From contig CM067064.1 in the NCBI GenBank assembly GCA_033980235.1, positions 5,807,001-5,871,000 of the forward strand: 64,000 nt of DNA, written 5' to 3'. The notes below the pieces were generated by a model. The model was given only the letters and a program-made list of their open reading frames with translations. It was not told the origin of the DNA and made no database searches. The DNA comes from Diadema setosum. Taxonomy: Eukaryota; Echinodermata; Echinoidea; Diadematoida; Diadematidae. The translations under genes were made by a program, and so were the position numbers. The first letter of the stretch is position 1; every line of letters begins with the position of its first letter. Shown here one piece after another: positions 23,577 to 36,600 of this stretch.

Positions 23577-23911
23577 AAAGATGCACTCCATTCTGGCGTT
23601 CTCCCTAATCAACCATTATAAATCAGAACACATCTGAGAAGGATGTGGAGAGAGAAAAAAACAGACAGCAGCATGACTGTCTATATTATATAAATACATA
23701 ATTTCGTATTATGATCCTCTTGTTGATAATAAAAAATAATGCTTGTATCTGAATCATGCTAGAATAACCTTTAAAGAAAGACATACTCTTAAAACAGGTA
23801 ACATTAGTGAATTTAGTACAAAATATATCTTGCTGGTGTTTGTAGTGGCAGTAAAAAAAGGAGAACATGGCATTGGTTTCACGTACCAGCTTACGATATA
23901 ATGTTGTCTGC

Positions 23912-23942
<31 letters not shown>

Positions 23943-25355
23943 AATGTAAAAATATCTTGAAGATGTTATAACAGTCTTTCCTCTCTGAGAGAAGCAAAAG
24001 AGGAAATGAACACACGCAAGGAAAGGAATAAAAATAATCAAGCTTTTGTGAATCGTTGCGTACATTACCCGGGGGAGAGCCTCCTGACCCACACACAGTA
24101 CACCGAGTCGCAGCTCAGTCGCCAAACCAGCTATAAAACCCTGCTTCTAATCAACATGGCAGTTGGTCTACTTCTCCGACAGGTACTTGATACATGTTTC
24201 GGTGGAACATCAAAATGAGTAAATAGGATGCCTATATCAGTAAGAAAATATGATTCAGCTCTTTTCCCTTTTCGCTCCTGTATATATGACATTATGTATC
24301 ATCACCTTTGGTTACATTATATACGATTAACAAGTAATATGAAACAATTATCATTGAATGTACTGTCAGTATTAGGAAACTGGTTTCAGTAGTAACAGAG
24401 TTTAATTAGGTCTACTATAGAAATAATAAAGTCACAACAGAGGAATGCATGGAATGCATTAATAGCCAATGTTGATTTTAATGAATAATCCGAATTTTCG
24501 AGGATCCTTCCTCTTCATCAGGGATGACAGTGCGAATTTTCACAATGATTATTATCAATTATTATCTATTACTATTAAGTTTTATATAGGTAACGGGCAT
24601 TCGATAAAATATGAACTGCATCAGGTAGCGTGGGTGACTACTGTAATTCGTATGCACTATATTGAAATCTCCGTTCCGATTATATTTCTATTATAACAAC
24701 TGGTAAGAAGCAAGCGCTGGTACAGACGCATACCATAATGAAACCAGTAATCCATGTTTTATTATACAGATGCACAAAATACATAAAATCATCGATTTGA
24801 TATACAATGTAACACACAAACGTAAGGGGAAAAAGGAAGAAAAGTCAGTTGCGGATGGTTTGTAAATATATGTAGTTATAGGCCTATACATGAATTCTCT
24901 TCTACGGTTTGTGTTACATTTGACGTTGTTTTCTTTTTTTTTAACAATATTTTTCTTGCATGAAACTCAAACCAGCGATGGTTATTCTATTTAATAAGAA
25001 AGTTGGGCGAAGAATTCTACATACGCATATTTCGACTATGTAACAACGCCATATTGCAAGATAACCAGGTCTCCGGTATACATGAACTGTATGACCTGTC
25101 AAAGATGTAACATTGTTTTTACCAGTTGCGACATGCACAAGATCATTGTGATTTTAGAATCATACTATAACACGAGGAGAACGTGTCGTTTAATAATGTA
25201 TAACGTACAGCTGATTGATCATCTGCGGTTCTGAATACTTATCATGTTTTCTCACACAAGACTCTATATACAAACATACAATGTAATTATACAAAACGGT
25301 CATCACATCTAAGATGCTGCAAGATCTCCCCTCATCAGGAGCAGAGATAATACTA
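23108..25355. other. Intergenic, no gene seen
   Basis: Holds an (AT)n run (about 23536-23573) and a C-run followed by an A-run (about 23913-23945). Short open frames across the homopolymers have no domain. I see nothing else. Confidence 0.45.
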
Positions 25356-25492
25356 TAGGTTTTCCCATCCATTTTCGCACTTTCGTCATTCAATTTCAAA
25401 GACTTATTATTCAATTTCGTCCCGAGAAGCAGGTGGAACGCAAATCCTAACTTCAATTTCGTCAATTGTCATTCAGATTCATCCCTCCCGCT

Positions 25493-26335
25493 AAACACAC
25501 CAATAAGCCGATCTATCTAGGTGTCACTCTGGATCGTTCCCTTACTTACAAGGAGCACATTGCCAAGACAAAGGCGAAAGCTGGAGCAAGGAACAGCATA
25601 TTGAAGAAGCTTGCTAATACAAGATGGGGAACAGATGCCAAAACTATCCGCACCACAGCTCTTGCTCTATGCTTCTCCACTGCCGAGTATGCAGCCCCTG
25701 TCTGGTGTAGGTCATCCCATGCTGCAAAGATCGACCCAGTCCTGAATGCAGCTTGCAGAGCTATCTCTGGATGTCTGCGACCAACAAGAGTAGATGACCT
25801 TTACTTACTGTGTGGTATTGCCCCACCACACATCAGGCGAGAGGTCTCAGCACAGATGGAGAAAACCAAGCAAGAAGTTAACCCTCGCCACCCACTCTAC
25901 AATCGTGAACCTGCTAAAAAGAGACTCAAATCCAGACGCAGTTTTCTCCATTCAACCGAATCCCTTGATGGCACCGCCCACGGTCGAAGGATTACCCTAT
26001 GGTCCAACCACCTCCAGTCTGTGACGCATCAGCTCTCCTATGAACCAAGTGAATCACTCCCTCCGGGTTCAAGTGAGGCATGGCCCACCTGGTCATGCCT
26101 GAATCGCCTACGGACAGGAACAGGACGATGCAAAGTCCTCATGCAGAAATGGGGCTACAATAGGGATGGAGAAACTGCTTGCGACTGCGGGCAGGATCAG
26201 ACAATGCAACATCTTTTGGTCTGCCCCCTCCTACCAGAGCCATGCACTGTAAATGACCTGGAGACTTTCAACACCAAAGCCAGATCCTGCGCTCTGCACT
26301 GGACAGGACTTGTGTAGTGACTCGAGAAGAAGAAG
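25493..26335 (+). mobile_element. 5'-truncated LINE insertion, C-terminal RT fragment, 12-bp target duplication
   Basis: The open frame (about 25466-26317) encodes the C-terminal end of a LINE polyprotein: YLGVTLDRSLTYKEHI, an ALALCFSTAEYAAPVW block, and a terminal CDCGQDQTMQHLLVCP zinc-knuckle-like motif. The reverse transcriptase catalytic part is missing. The insertion is flanked by a perfect 12-bp direct repeat ATCCCTCCCGCT (25481-25492 and 26336-26347). Its tail is 'gaagaagaag' rather than poly-A. This is classic 5' truncation during target-primed reverse transcription. The frame has no internal stop, so the insertion is recent. The motifs fit the Jockey/CR1 group; the exact clade was not determined. 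Confidence 0.9.
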
Positions 26336-26500
26336 ATCCCTCCCGCTGACGGATCGCAGAAAGTGAAGATCAAATTCGTTTTTGTTCACACAATTTCATG
26401 AATTTTTCATTCAAATTAGTCAGATGTTGTCGATTCTCTTTTTTTATGGTGAACCATTATAAGCCGACATATTTTTACTTTCTCTCGTGAATTGAAGACC

Positions 26501-26950
26501 TGAATATAAGAACGACCCAAGTCCAATTTTTGACCAAATTCAGTTTTGACATGGGAAATTGTAGCTTATGCATGGACTCATCTTGTGTATAAATGATAAA
26601 TCCTAATTACCCCCGGAAGTGCCTGAAATGAATAAGTTAAATCTTATATTTATGTAAGAATGAAGGACTTGGGTCATTCTTACATTCATATAATAGCGCC
26701 CTCTCTCATCTCTATAGCAGAATATCATGTGTATGAATCAAAGAACGACCAAAGTCCACCACACAAAATGGCCTCTCCACAATTATTGTAAATGCTAATT
26801 GTCATAATAATATATGTTCTAATTTGTATATACAATGTTGCCTTCCCATCACAGTTAAATAGAATATTATTGGACAAATAAAACAGATATGAAGTTTTCT
26901 TTAGTTTACTCGAAATGGTCCTCCATGGACTTGGGTCGTTCTTATATTCA
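26501..26950. mobile_element. Small TIR element nested in the 2.4-kb element
   Basis: Inverted ends: left TGAATATAAGAACGACCCAA, right complementary and ending TTCTTATATTCA. Partial copies ('ggacttgggtcattctt' near 26669 and 'aagaacgacc' near 26741) also occur inside, so the motif is present about four times. Non-coding. Confidence 0.75.
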
Positions 26951-27755
26951 TATACTCAATTGTATCGTTACTCATTATTCCCTAACCATTTGCTTAGATA
27001 TTACACACGGAAAACATGACTGCTAACCAAAATTGATTGAAGGATAAAGACAGTCAAAAGACATAACCCAGGACAGTATGTCAGTGTCACATTTTGGACT
27101 TTAACTCGTAATGTTCAGGTTTTCGCATCATAACGCATGAAGTAAACTTTAATTTTTGTACCCTGAAAAGCAGCAAACATAATCACGTTATCCATTCTTT
27201 GACATTAAACGGGCTACAATTCTACACTTAAATTTTGTCTTTAATCATGTTTGCCTAGAAATCGTTTGTCAATGTTTTCGTTTGCGAGACGGTACGTCTG
27301 TTTGTATCAGTGTGTACTCGGATTGCTTGTGTGTGTGTCTGTAACTGTGGTTCTGTGTGTGTGGGGGGGGGGGGGAGGGGTAAACACTTGTGTTTATGTT
27401 AACTCCTGAATGTAAAATGTGAACGTTTACAGAAAAAAAAAATACACGAATGACTGGAAAATCACACTGGATAGAGGTATGAAACGAATATGAATGAAAA
27501 TTGAACGAAAATGATTGACAAAAGACGAAATCGATCCTGCTTTTTTGAGTGTTGCGAGTGAGACTGTCGAGTTTAAACTGTAAATGACGAAAATGTATGC
27601 TTAATGACTAAATTGAATGGATTTTATTTAAAAATGAACGACGAAAGACGAATTTGAAAGTAAGATTGGCCTATTCCCGACGTCCTGCGACGAAATTGAA
27701 GTAAAAAATTGTGAAATTGAATGAAAAAAAGTTTGAAAATGAATGGGAAAACCTA

Positions 27756-29399
27756 AAGTAAGCTTGGGGGTTTCTTACAGGAATAAGAGACAACAGCAGC
27801 AAACACTTTCCCCTGCATGTGTAATACCTCCGATCTCACGCTGTGGTCATGGCATAATTATTATAATACAAGTTTACTAAAATATTTTCGCTTTGTTTGA
27901 TATCCGTGCAACTTCGCCAAGGCGCTGAATACAGAACATAAGGCTTAAATGCCTTTCACATCCATTATAACTCTGATGGTGGACGTCAGCGTATCTATAT
28001 CCAAAGGGGAGAAATACGTATGCACGCATAACGAGTTCCCAATATGAGCTTAATATCAGGGTTGCTTCATACTGGAAACTGTGGTGTTTCTACTCGAAGA
28101 TCACACAACACGCAAGCAAAATACATGTACTACAAAGTCATTTATCTTGAATTCTTCCGCCAGAATTCATCTTAATACCGAGACATTAGCTGCTTGTTTA
28201 TCATAATCACAAATCGATATCAGAAGTCATTATTCTACACGGGATCCGCTGCTCCACCGGCAGTGACAGGATTTTAAACAACACTTACTGCATAATAATA
28301 ATAATAATAATAAGTAATTTCTCTTATAGCGTATATCTAGTTATAAACTACCCAGAGTGCTTGCTGCTCTCTCCAGTATAATGTTAAAGAAAATAGAAAA
28401 AAGAAAAGGTACAAAAAACAATACAATATCATACAGTGCAATACCATACAAGGCAATGCAAAACAATGACAATGCCTATAGGAAGAATTAAGAAACGCCT
28501 TATCATAATGATAATTATAACAATACAGATATGGAATATTTATAATGCCCTTTCACCAAGTTTGAGTGCTTAAAGGGCATGAAAAATCTCTCACACAGAA
28601 TAAAAGAAAGAAATAGAGGAAAGGGAAAAATAAATTTGAAAGAAAGAGAAAGAAAGCGTGCTATACATGTAGGACCTATAGTGCACGCAATATTTTGGAC
28701 TGGGAGATATCACGCTATTGCTATAAGCTGACATTTTAACATTGCATTGGATCATTGCTTAGGCGTATCGTATTGTGCATGCAATCGTCTTTGGATGGGA
28801 TTGTATAACTCCTTACAAAATCTAAGAATCGACGAGAGAAACGGCCGAAGATCAAATGTCATCCAATGACACACATTAGGTTTGATCAGAGTCTCCTTGA
28901 TTCGACAACAATGGCCTATTAGTGTCGACTATGCTAACTAATAATTTTATTTTGTAGTATGAATGCACATTTGAACAAACAAGGACTCTGGACTTTGGAC
29001 TTTGGACTTTTATTTTCTTTTCTTTTTTTAACACACGTGTTCTATATATACAAGGCATAACAGAAGGAAAAGCAAACTGCATGCTAAACAAGTCACACGG
29101 ATTACTGCAGCAAGTTAGGGATGTAAAATGGTCATATCCGAGTTGGTGTTGACAAAACATCATTATTTCAGCTTGTTCAGAGCTAGGAAGAGTTAGGCTT
29201 TTTTTCCACACACATATATTTCATATATATTTTTCAAAATTATGATTCTTGGCGATTTAAAGAAGAAGACAGATAAAACGGGACTTATTCATGAAAGTAC
29301 AAGGATACGAGAATTGTATGGTAAAGGATCGATATTCATTAACAACCTTTACTGTCATATGGGCCGACTGAGCGAAATGAATAATTACCATAATTTCGA
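27756..29399. other. Intergenic, no gene seen
   Basis: AT-rich, with an (ATA)n-headed small repeat near 28291-28480 and T-rich text with repeated 'ggactttggactttggactt' near 28986-29035. No coding domain. Confidence 0.4.
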
Positions 29400-29925
29400 G
29401 TCCTTTCAGAAACCATGTCGGCCAATTGAAGCTAGGGAACTTCTTGAAAAAAAAAAAGATTATTAGATCTTATAATTTAGATACAGACAGCGACTCACTT
29501 TGTGATATTTCAGCGAAAAAAAAAATCAGCCCATGTATGATTGAAACTATTCTATTCTTCTCTGCTCAAAAATTACTCACACAAACATTACTTCAAAAAT
29601 GAGAGAATTATAACAACACAGCCATTTAACACAGACATTGCTGCCTGGCCAATATCAACCTCGCATTATTCAAAATTGACATCACTAGCCTAATCAGTAG
29701 TTACTTTTTTTCATGAATCATTACATCAAAATGGAACAATTTGATCAACATTTTTCGCTAAGCATGAGAAACTTGTATGGTCATGATGGTAATTATAATT
29801 TACATAGATTTACTTGTGATTTTGATTGATAACCCTGTATAATCATGATTATTGTAAGAGCCTGTGAAATTTAATAATTCATATATTATAATTTCATAAC
29901 TTTATGAAAATACTAATAATCATAC

Positions 29926-29957
<32 letters not shown>

Positions 29958-30393
29958 GTAATAATAATAACAATGATAAAGATAATAATACGAATTTACA
30001 GGCGAGCACATGCTGATCAACCTACCTAAGCTTTCTCATCCTACCGGGTACCCATCTATACTCCTGGGTGGAGAGCAGCAATGCCTTTTGTTGCTGAAGG
30101 GCAACATGTGTCGGGCTTCGTGGGGCTCGAACCCACGAACCTCAATCACGTTCATGTGATTCAGAGACGTTCGCTCTTATCCACTCTTATCAACTCGGCC
30201 ACGACACCTCTATTGTCCATTTCTAAGGAAACTTTTCACTTTATGCTTTCACAACATACCAGCCCATCTTTGGTAATAAAATGCAGTTGGCAAAGAAGAA
30301 TACCCTTCAGTGGCCACCATTGGTGAGTAGACCCGTCTCAATCATGTGCCAGGAGAGAGAACATGTATGACGTATCCACGGCATCGATTCGTC
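29400..30393. repeat. Segmental duplication, copy 2, 3' flank of gene C
   Basis: Direct counterpart of 11540-12354. Matching text includes 'tcctttcagaaacc', 'gcctggccaatatc', 'gtgattttgatt', 'cctgtgaaattt' and 'cagttggcaaag'. A SINE (29920-30212) is present here and absent from copy 1. The second copy continues through gene C to about 49975. Confidence 0.8.
29920..30212 (-). mobile_element. tRNA-derived SINE with (ATT)n tail
   Basis: On the minus strand the head (30212 down to about 30115) looks like a Ser/Leu-type tRNA: A-box-like GTGGCCGAGTTGATAAGAG, a long variable-arm-like insert, and B-box GGTTCGAGCCC inside a paired arm (CGTGGG...CCCACG). It is followed by a SINE body ('cagcaacaaaaggcattgc', 'gatgggtacccggtagg') and a trinucleotide tail (about 29930-29990). 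It is absent from the matching place beside gene B, so it inserted after the duplication. Confidence 0.75.
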
Positions 30394-30617
30394 TCAGAGG
30401 GATGGAAGTTTAGATGCGTTGATGATAAACTTTTCGAGTTGGAACCAATCTGCAACATCCATTTCAACTTGTGTACCTAGGTCACCGCACATCATGACCA
30501 GCGAGGCCGCCGCGAACGTACTCGGCTGCTTAATCTTGAAGTTGTTCATTTGGAGTCGTCGTGCCTCTGTTGTCACCGGAGGACAATCGTGAGCAATTAC
30601 AGCGATTTTCTCTCGAC
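30394..30617 (-). CDS. Gene C exon 3
   Basis: Encodes GREKIAVIAHD at its start and ends with KLPSL and a stop. It is 33 nt shorter than gene B exon 3, losing the Asp/Thr-rich tail. The acceptor (catag) and split Gly codon match genes A and B. Confidence 0.7.
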
Positions 30618-33600
30618 CTATGACATGAAAAGCAGAGAGAGATGTATAAGAAATCGAAGAAGAGGAAGAAAAAAGAAGAAAGAATGTATACACTGTATTC
30701 TGTTCAAATGTACCGAACATTACGAGTTGAGTTACCCCCTCTCCCTCCCACGCGCATTCATTCCAACAGATTTATACAGAACTCTTGCTTTCAGTTAGGC
30801 TATACGGTCACAACTCAAAGCGGCGACCGACCGATTTGTAGCCTGCACGGTCGCTGCTGAGATTTTGGCACCGTCCAGCAGTTTTTTGAGATGCTGAGCA
30901 GGCTGTAAAATCCTAGCGATGGTCGAGCAGTGCCTTGTCAATTCCCGTCGGTCACCGATCGATTTTCAGAAAATTTTGGCGAAATATGGGGATCTGCAAC
31001 GCGCAGAGTCCGAGCAGTCACCGAGCGATGCCCCATCGGCAACTGGACGATCTCCCACCGGTCATCGACCGACGGGTGATCCATAGGTCATCTACCGGTG
31101 ACCCGTAGGCGTACCGACGGCCACCCGCCGGTCTCTGCCGGAAATTTCTCACGAGCTACCCTGTGTTTATTAACTCTCTTTGTGCCACGCTCGCACGCCC
31201 GACTCAATTGACGGCTTGCCAACTTCGCATATTCCGCTCAAACGCACAAACCCGTCAAAACCGATCAATAAATCGCAAAATGCCACAGTACAATGAAAGC
31301 GTTCTCGTAGTTAAATTTCTGTTACGCATAGCTTGCATATTATGTGGTAATTGAATATAAAGCCGTCTTGCTTACTCGATTTGGGAGCAAATTCTAACTT
31401 TCTGTCACTGCATTTTGTGTGCCAAAGTCATGCCTCTACAATAATGCATTTACTGGTCATTTCAAAGAAAAATAATCATACATTTATTTCACAGTTATTT
31501 TGTCAGTCAATTTAGATGAAATCAAAGCTTGGAATTTTCTCTACAACGTTGCTCACAACATGTCAAGTGTAACAAAACTCATTGAAAGTTACATAGATTG
31601 GAACAAAAAAATGTTTTTCTCAGCAGGACTACGTTGCTGTCTCAGAATAATGTGGCACACAGGGGGTTTATACCATGGCATATAAAGAATTAATGTACCT
31701 ATGTGATTTATGATGTGTTAATTAATTAATCAATTAAAATATAACTCGAGGCAAAAGATCTAAGAGTTAAACTAGACTCGGAATTTGTCAAGACTGACAA
31801 ATTAGGTGATCCGATTTTTTTTTTTAATCAATGATTCGAGTCCTGATCGCAATAGGTATGACCATATATGTTTCATCTGTGTTTAGAGACATTGGCCGTG
31901 TGATATTTGGATTCTCATTTAGAAAAGGGAGTCAGACCTGCCATCTTGGGTACCGAATTCCGTATACACTATCGAAGATACAGAATGAAGTATATTTGAC
32001 CTTTGACCCCACTTTGCACAGACAAGATGGCATCTGAGCAAAAAGTAGATATTTTGTGAAATGATTCTTGTAACATGGTCTTTGCGTGTGCAAAATATGG
32101 GAAAGATAAGACATGTATTCACCAAGATACAGGATGAAACATTTATGACCTTTGACCCTAATTTACATACACAAGATGGTGTCCGATCAAGTAGTTGTTA
32201 TTTTATGAAATAATGTACGTAACATGAACTAAATATGTGCAAAATATGGGGGTCATAGGGGCTGTTTTTCTTGAGTTATTGCGAAGAAAGTTGGAAAAAG
32301 AAAGAAATATGAAAATACATCGAAGATAAGCTTGAATTTCAACCACGTTTTTGGACGTGATCCCGACACCATTTGAAGAAAAAGGGCTCGCGTACGATAG
32401 CGCAAAGTTTCAGCTACAACATATTAAAATCTGGGAGGAATTCACCGAAGGGTAAGTGAGTTAGTGCTCGATAAAGACAATCATGTCAATTTTCACATCT
32501 AGAGAAATCCCCTCCCATAGACATAGCACGTCACAACGAAGATAAAGAAAGAAGTACATATGACCTTTGACCCCACTTTGCACAGAGAAGATGGCATCTG
32601 AGCAAAAAGTGGTTATTTTGTGAAATGACCCTTGTAACATAGTCTTTACGTGTGCAAAATATGGGAAAGATAGGACACGTATTTACCAAGATACAGGATG
32701 AAACATTTTTGACCTTTCACCCTAATTTACATACCCAAGATGGCGTCTGATGAAGTTCTTGTTATTTTATGAAATAATGTACGTGACATGAACTAAACAT
32801 GTGCAAAATATGGTGGTGATAGGGTATGTTTTTCTAGAGTTATTGCAAAGAAAGTTGCAGAAAGAAAGAAATATTTCAGTACATCGAAGATAAGCTTTAA
32901 TTTCAACCAAGTTTTTTGACGTGATGCCGACTCCGTATGAAAAAACGAAGGGCACACTTACGATAGCCCAAAGTCTCAGCTACAACATACTAAAATATGG
33001 GAGAAATTCATCGAAGCATAAGTGAGCTAGTGCTCGATAAAGATAGTCATGTCAGTTTTCATTTCCAGAAAAACTGCACTCCCATAGAGATAACACGTAA
33101 ACTGGTCAAATTTGACAATGTTACTTTCAATCCCTTTTTACGAGGTGATGCCGTCATTCAATCAAAATGTTGTTATTATATGACTGAAAGAACATTTAAT
33201 AAGCTACAACATATTGAAATTCGGATGAAAATCAACAAAAGAATAAGTGAGATACGCTTGAGTGAACTTGAAATTTGATGACGTCATTTTGAAAATTTAC
33301 TTTTTTTACTTTATTAAGAAATTTGATATCTTTTAATCATTTTTTCAGCATCGCCAACCTATGAAATAAGATGTACAACTCATCAGCTTTCAGAATATGT
33401 AAAGGTAATGGGGGGTCACCGTCCATCCTGACGAGTAAAATCGGATTTAAAATCGGCGATTTTTTGGCATAGTTGCACTGTATATCGCCATTGACGCGCG
33501 CGCGGAATTTCAACTTTGACTGGCCTGTATGACGTCATATTGAGTCGGATTGACTTGAAACTTGGTAGAAATATTCCCTGACATTTCAGAAATCAGATAT

Positions 33601-36600
33601 AAGTGAAAAAACGGGAATTTTCTATTGCATATGAGCTGTACGTGCGTACATGTGCGCGCGCGTACGCGTCCGTCCGATTTTTTAAATTTTTCAAAAAATG
33701 CTCCAAATTGTCTGAAACGTGTGCAAAAAAAATTTTGAGCTCGATTTGAGCATACAAATATTTCAACGCGCGCGTACGCGCACGTATTAAGGTATAGATA
33801 AATTTTGAGAATATGAGTAGAATGCGTTTGACGAACTATATGTGACGTAAATTTCATTGAAAAATTCCATTCCATTAATGAGATATGTTTGAGAATGTGT
33901 TTTCATATAATGACGTCATAGTGACGTCACGGTCGACTGATCACTTTGATTTTAGTTCGATTGCCGTCTTTGGGACACGATACATACATGATATAAGTTT
34001 GAACTTGATAGGCATAGCACTTTCTGAGATAACCTGTGCACAACTTTTGAGGAGAAAGAAGAAGAAGAAGAAGAAAGAATCCGTACAGATACAGAAGGTG
34101 ATCCGAGAGGATACTCGGATCACCTAATTATCAACTAACAAACCTCAGCTATGTGATACCACAGATAACTAGAAACTAAGGAAATAAAACAAAAGGGATG
34201 AACACCGAAGATGGAACAAAGATTAGAATAGATTTGATTTTTCCAGAATATCTTCAAAAAATCTCCAAAATATTTTTTATATTTCACAGTATTTTTCTAT
34301 ACCTATTTGATTTTATATTTTGATTTTCCCCATCTCTTGTCATTCATTTCTTCTTCAAGCAACAGGCCTTAAATGAATGATAAGGTAACCAAACCATTAT
34401 TTTACCACGTCAGTCGTCAACATATTATCAACACAAACTTTTAGCTTTCATCTCTTTTGCCCCAAAGTGTTGGTTGCCGAGATGTTGAGATGCTGAGATG
34501 TTGGTGGGGTTTCTTTGCCTTTTATTCCTTCCCCTGCTTCTTCCACATAGCGTTAGATTATCTTCGCCATCTCGTCCCTGGTTTCCTTCAGTGCTTCTGT
34601 CATTTTTATCTTACATTTTTAGTCCCTAAGTCGCTCGACGGCGACCGCTCGATTTATTCTCTTGGTTTTCTTCTGTGCTGTTGTAATTTTTGTTTATATT
34701 ATTTTTGTTCCCTAGCAGCGACCGCTCGATTAGGTCAGTTCCTGGGCAGTTGCCGCTCGGACACCGAGCGTATTTTGGGCAGCGAGTGAAAACTGGTTTG
34801 TCGCCGCTGTATTTTAACTCGCCGACCGGTCGCCGAGCAGGCTGATTTTGGGGGTTGTGACCGTAGCCCATGACTTGACCCATAACTCCGTGCAAATGGT
34901 GCAATTTATATTTTACCCGGGATATTTTACCCTTTCATCAAAATACACACACGCCACATATCTGTACAACAATGAGATATCTCGTTGGACACACCCAACT
35001 AATTTTAATGGGGGTGAAGTTGTGCCTCATAATAAGCTTTCTATGGCATAACTCGTGATGAATAGGGAGTTTCCGCTACACGACAAGAAGACTGAAAATA
35101 CGCGGAAGCAATCAGCTGTGACATGCAGTCCCCGCACTCGGACTCCCGTGTAGGGCCCACTATAATGTCAAAATCGAACACTAATGTCAAAACAACCACT
35201 AATATCATAACACGTCGACGACAAATGTCATAACAACCACTAATGTCATAACGCGTCGACGACAAATGTCATAATGACCACTAATGTTATAACACGTCGA
35301 CGACAAATGTCAAAATCGGATTAAGCACTGATGTCATAACACGTCGACGACAAATGTCAAAATTTCCAAATTTACTGCAAATGTCCTAACGCGTCACAAG
35401 GGCGGATCCAGGAATTTCGTAAAAGGGAGGCGCCTTTACAAAATCAAAGGCTGGCGAGACCCCCCCCCCCCCCCATTTTCTTATTTTCATTTCTGTTGCG
35501 TTAACAAAATATAGAGAGGGGGCACCAGAGGGGAATGCGCCCCCTCTCGATCAACACTTGCGTCAACTGCAAATGTCAAAATTGGATTAATCACAAATGT
35601 CATAACATGTCGACCACAAATGTCATAACGCGTCACAGGGGCGGATCTAAGAATTCCGTAAAGGGGAGGCGCATCTACAAACTCAAACCCTCCCCTTTCT
35701 TTTTCTTTTTTCTTTCGTTTTAACAAAAAACTAGAAATGTCGCTTTGGCGACTGGTATGCCTCCGCCATAATGCATGATTTTCCCAATAGGTCTAGATAG
35801 TACATGTGGACACTGTGTGATTACATTTTCACAAAATTGGCAAAATATTGGAATGACAAGTTTGTCACAAATGTGTTGAATGTTCACCTTCCTTGATGTA
35901 GGTTTAATTGGATGAATAGGAGAGCATGTATCTAGGGATTTAAGGACTTTAACTTGACTTTGAACCATTCATACATTTAGGCATTGAGTAATTTTCAAGG
36001 TACAGGTGTGGAGAAAAAGTGCAATTTCTGAATTGAATAGTAAATTGTTACCATTTTCATCTGGCCCTTGACCCTAAAATTCATGAGATAATTACTTTCA
36101 GGTAGAACATGCATAATATGTACTAAGTTTCAAGGTAACTTGAGCCACTTCCGAGATATGGAGGAAAAAGTTAGTTCAGCACTTTCAATTGATCTTTGAC
36201 CTTTTGACCTTTGAGGCAAAAAGAGAGAAAAAAAAAATTTTCCAGAGAAATTTCATTAGGTTCAACACGCATACACCAAGTGTAAAAAATAACCCTGCTG
36301 GCATTGCATAAATATGAGGGTAATAGTTAAATTTTGAAGTCTTGCACTTGACCTTTGACCCCTGACCTTTGACCCCATGAACCCTACATTCTCTAGATAA
36401 TCACTTCCAGTCAGTACATGTATATACTATGTTCCATGAAGATACCTTGAACAATTTTCCAAGGTACAGAGAAAAAAAAGTTTTAATTTTTCCTACTTGA
36501 CCTTTTGACCTTTGACATTTGACCTCATGACCCATACTTTCACCAGAGAATCTTAATTGGGTAATACATGTATACACTAAGTTCCAAGAAAATATCTTCA

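Larger units (their letters stand above)
25356..27755. mobile_element. TIR element, 2.4 kb, with two nested insertions
   Basis: Left end TAGGTTTTCCCATCCATTTTC-like (TAGGTTTTCCCAT at 25356), right end ATGGGAAAACCTA at 27755. Inside each end, related 'aaattgaatgac' and 'gacgaaattgaa' text occurs in opposite orientation. It contains a LINE fragment (25493-26335) and a smaller TIR element (26501-26950). A G-run lies near 27363. No transposase. A TA duplication is possible but was not proved. Confidence 0.6.
30798..34868. mobile_element. TIR element with GGCTA..ACGGTCACAAC ends, in gene C intron 2
   Basis: Left end GGCTATACGGTCACAAC, right end GTTGTGACCGTAGCC. Both subterminal regions (30815-31140 and about 34620-34860) are rich in 'gaccg', 'cgaccg' and 'cgagcag' words in opposite orientation. 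It is interrupted by a 2.3-kb terminal-hairpin element (31801-34128). No transposase frame or clear target duplication. Confidence 0.6.

Noticed and set aside
33510..33875. 121-codon minus frame with Arg/Cys-rich stretch
   Set aside because: Lies inside the family 2 terminal-hairpin repeat; the Arg-rich part comes from CG-rich low-complexity DNA.
35213..35349. Regular short repeats with CGTCGACG that look like a CRISPR array or iterons
   Set aside because: Spacers are not unique, the array is mirrored at 40555-40815, there are no cas genes, and the DNA is eukaryotic; it is the outer arm of a foldback element.
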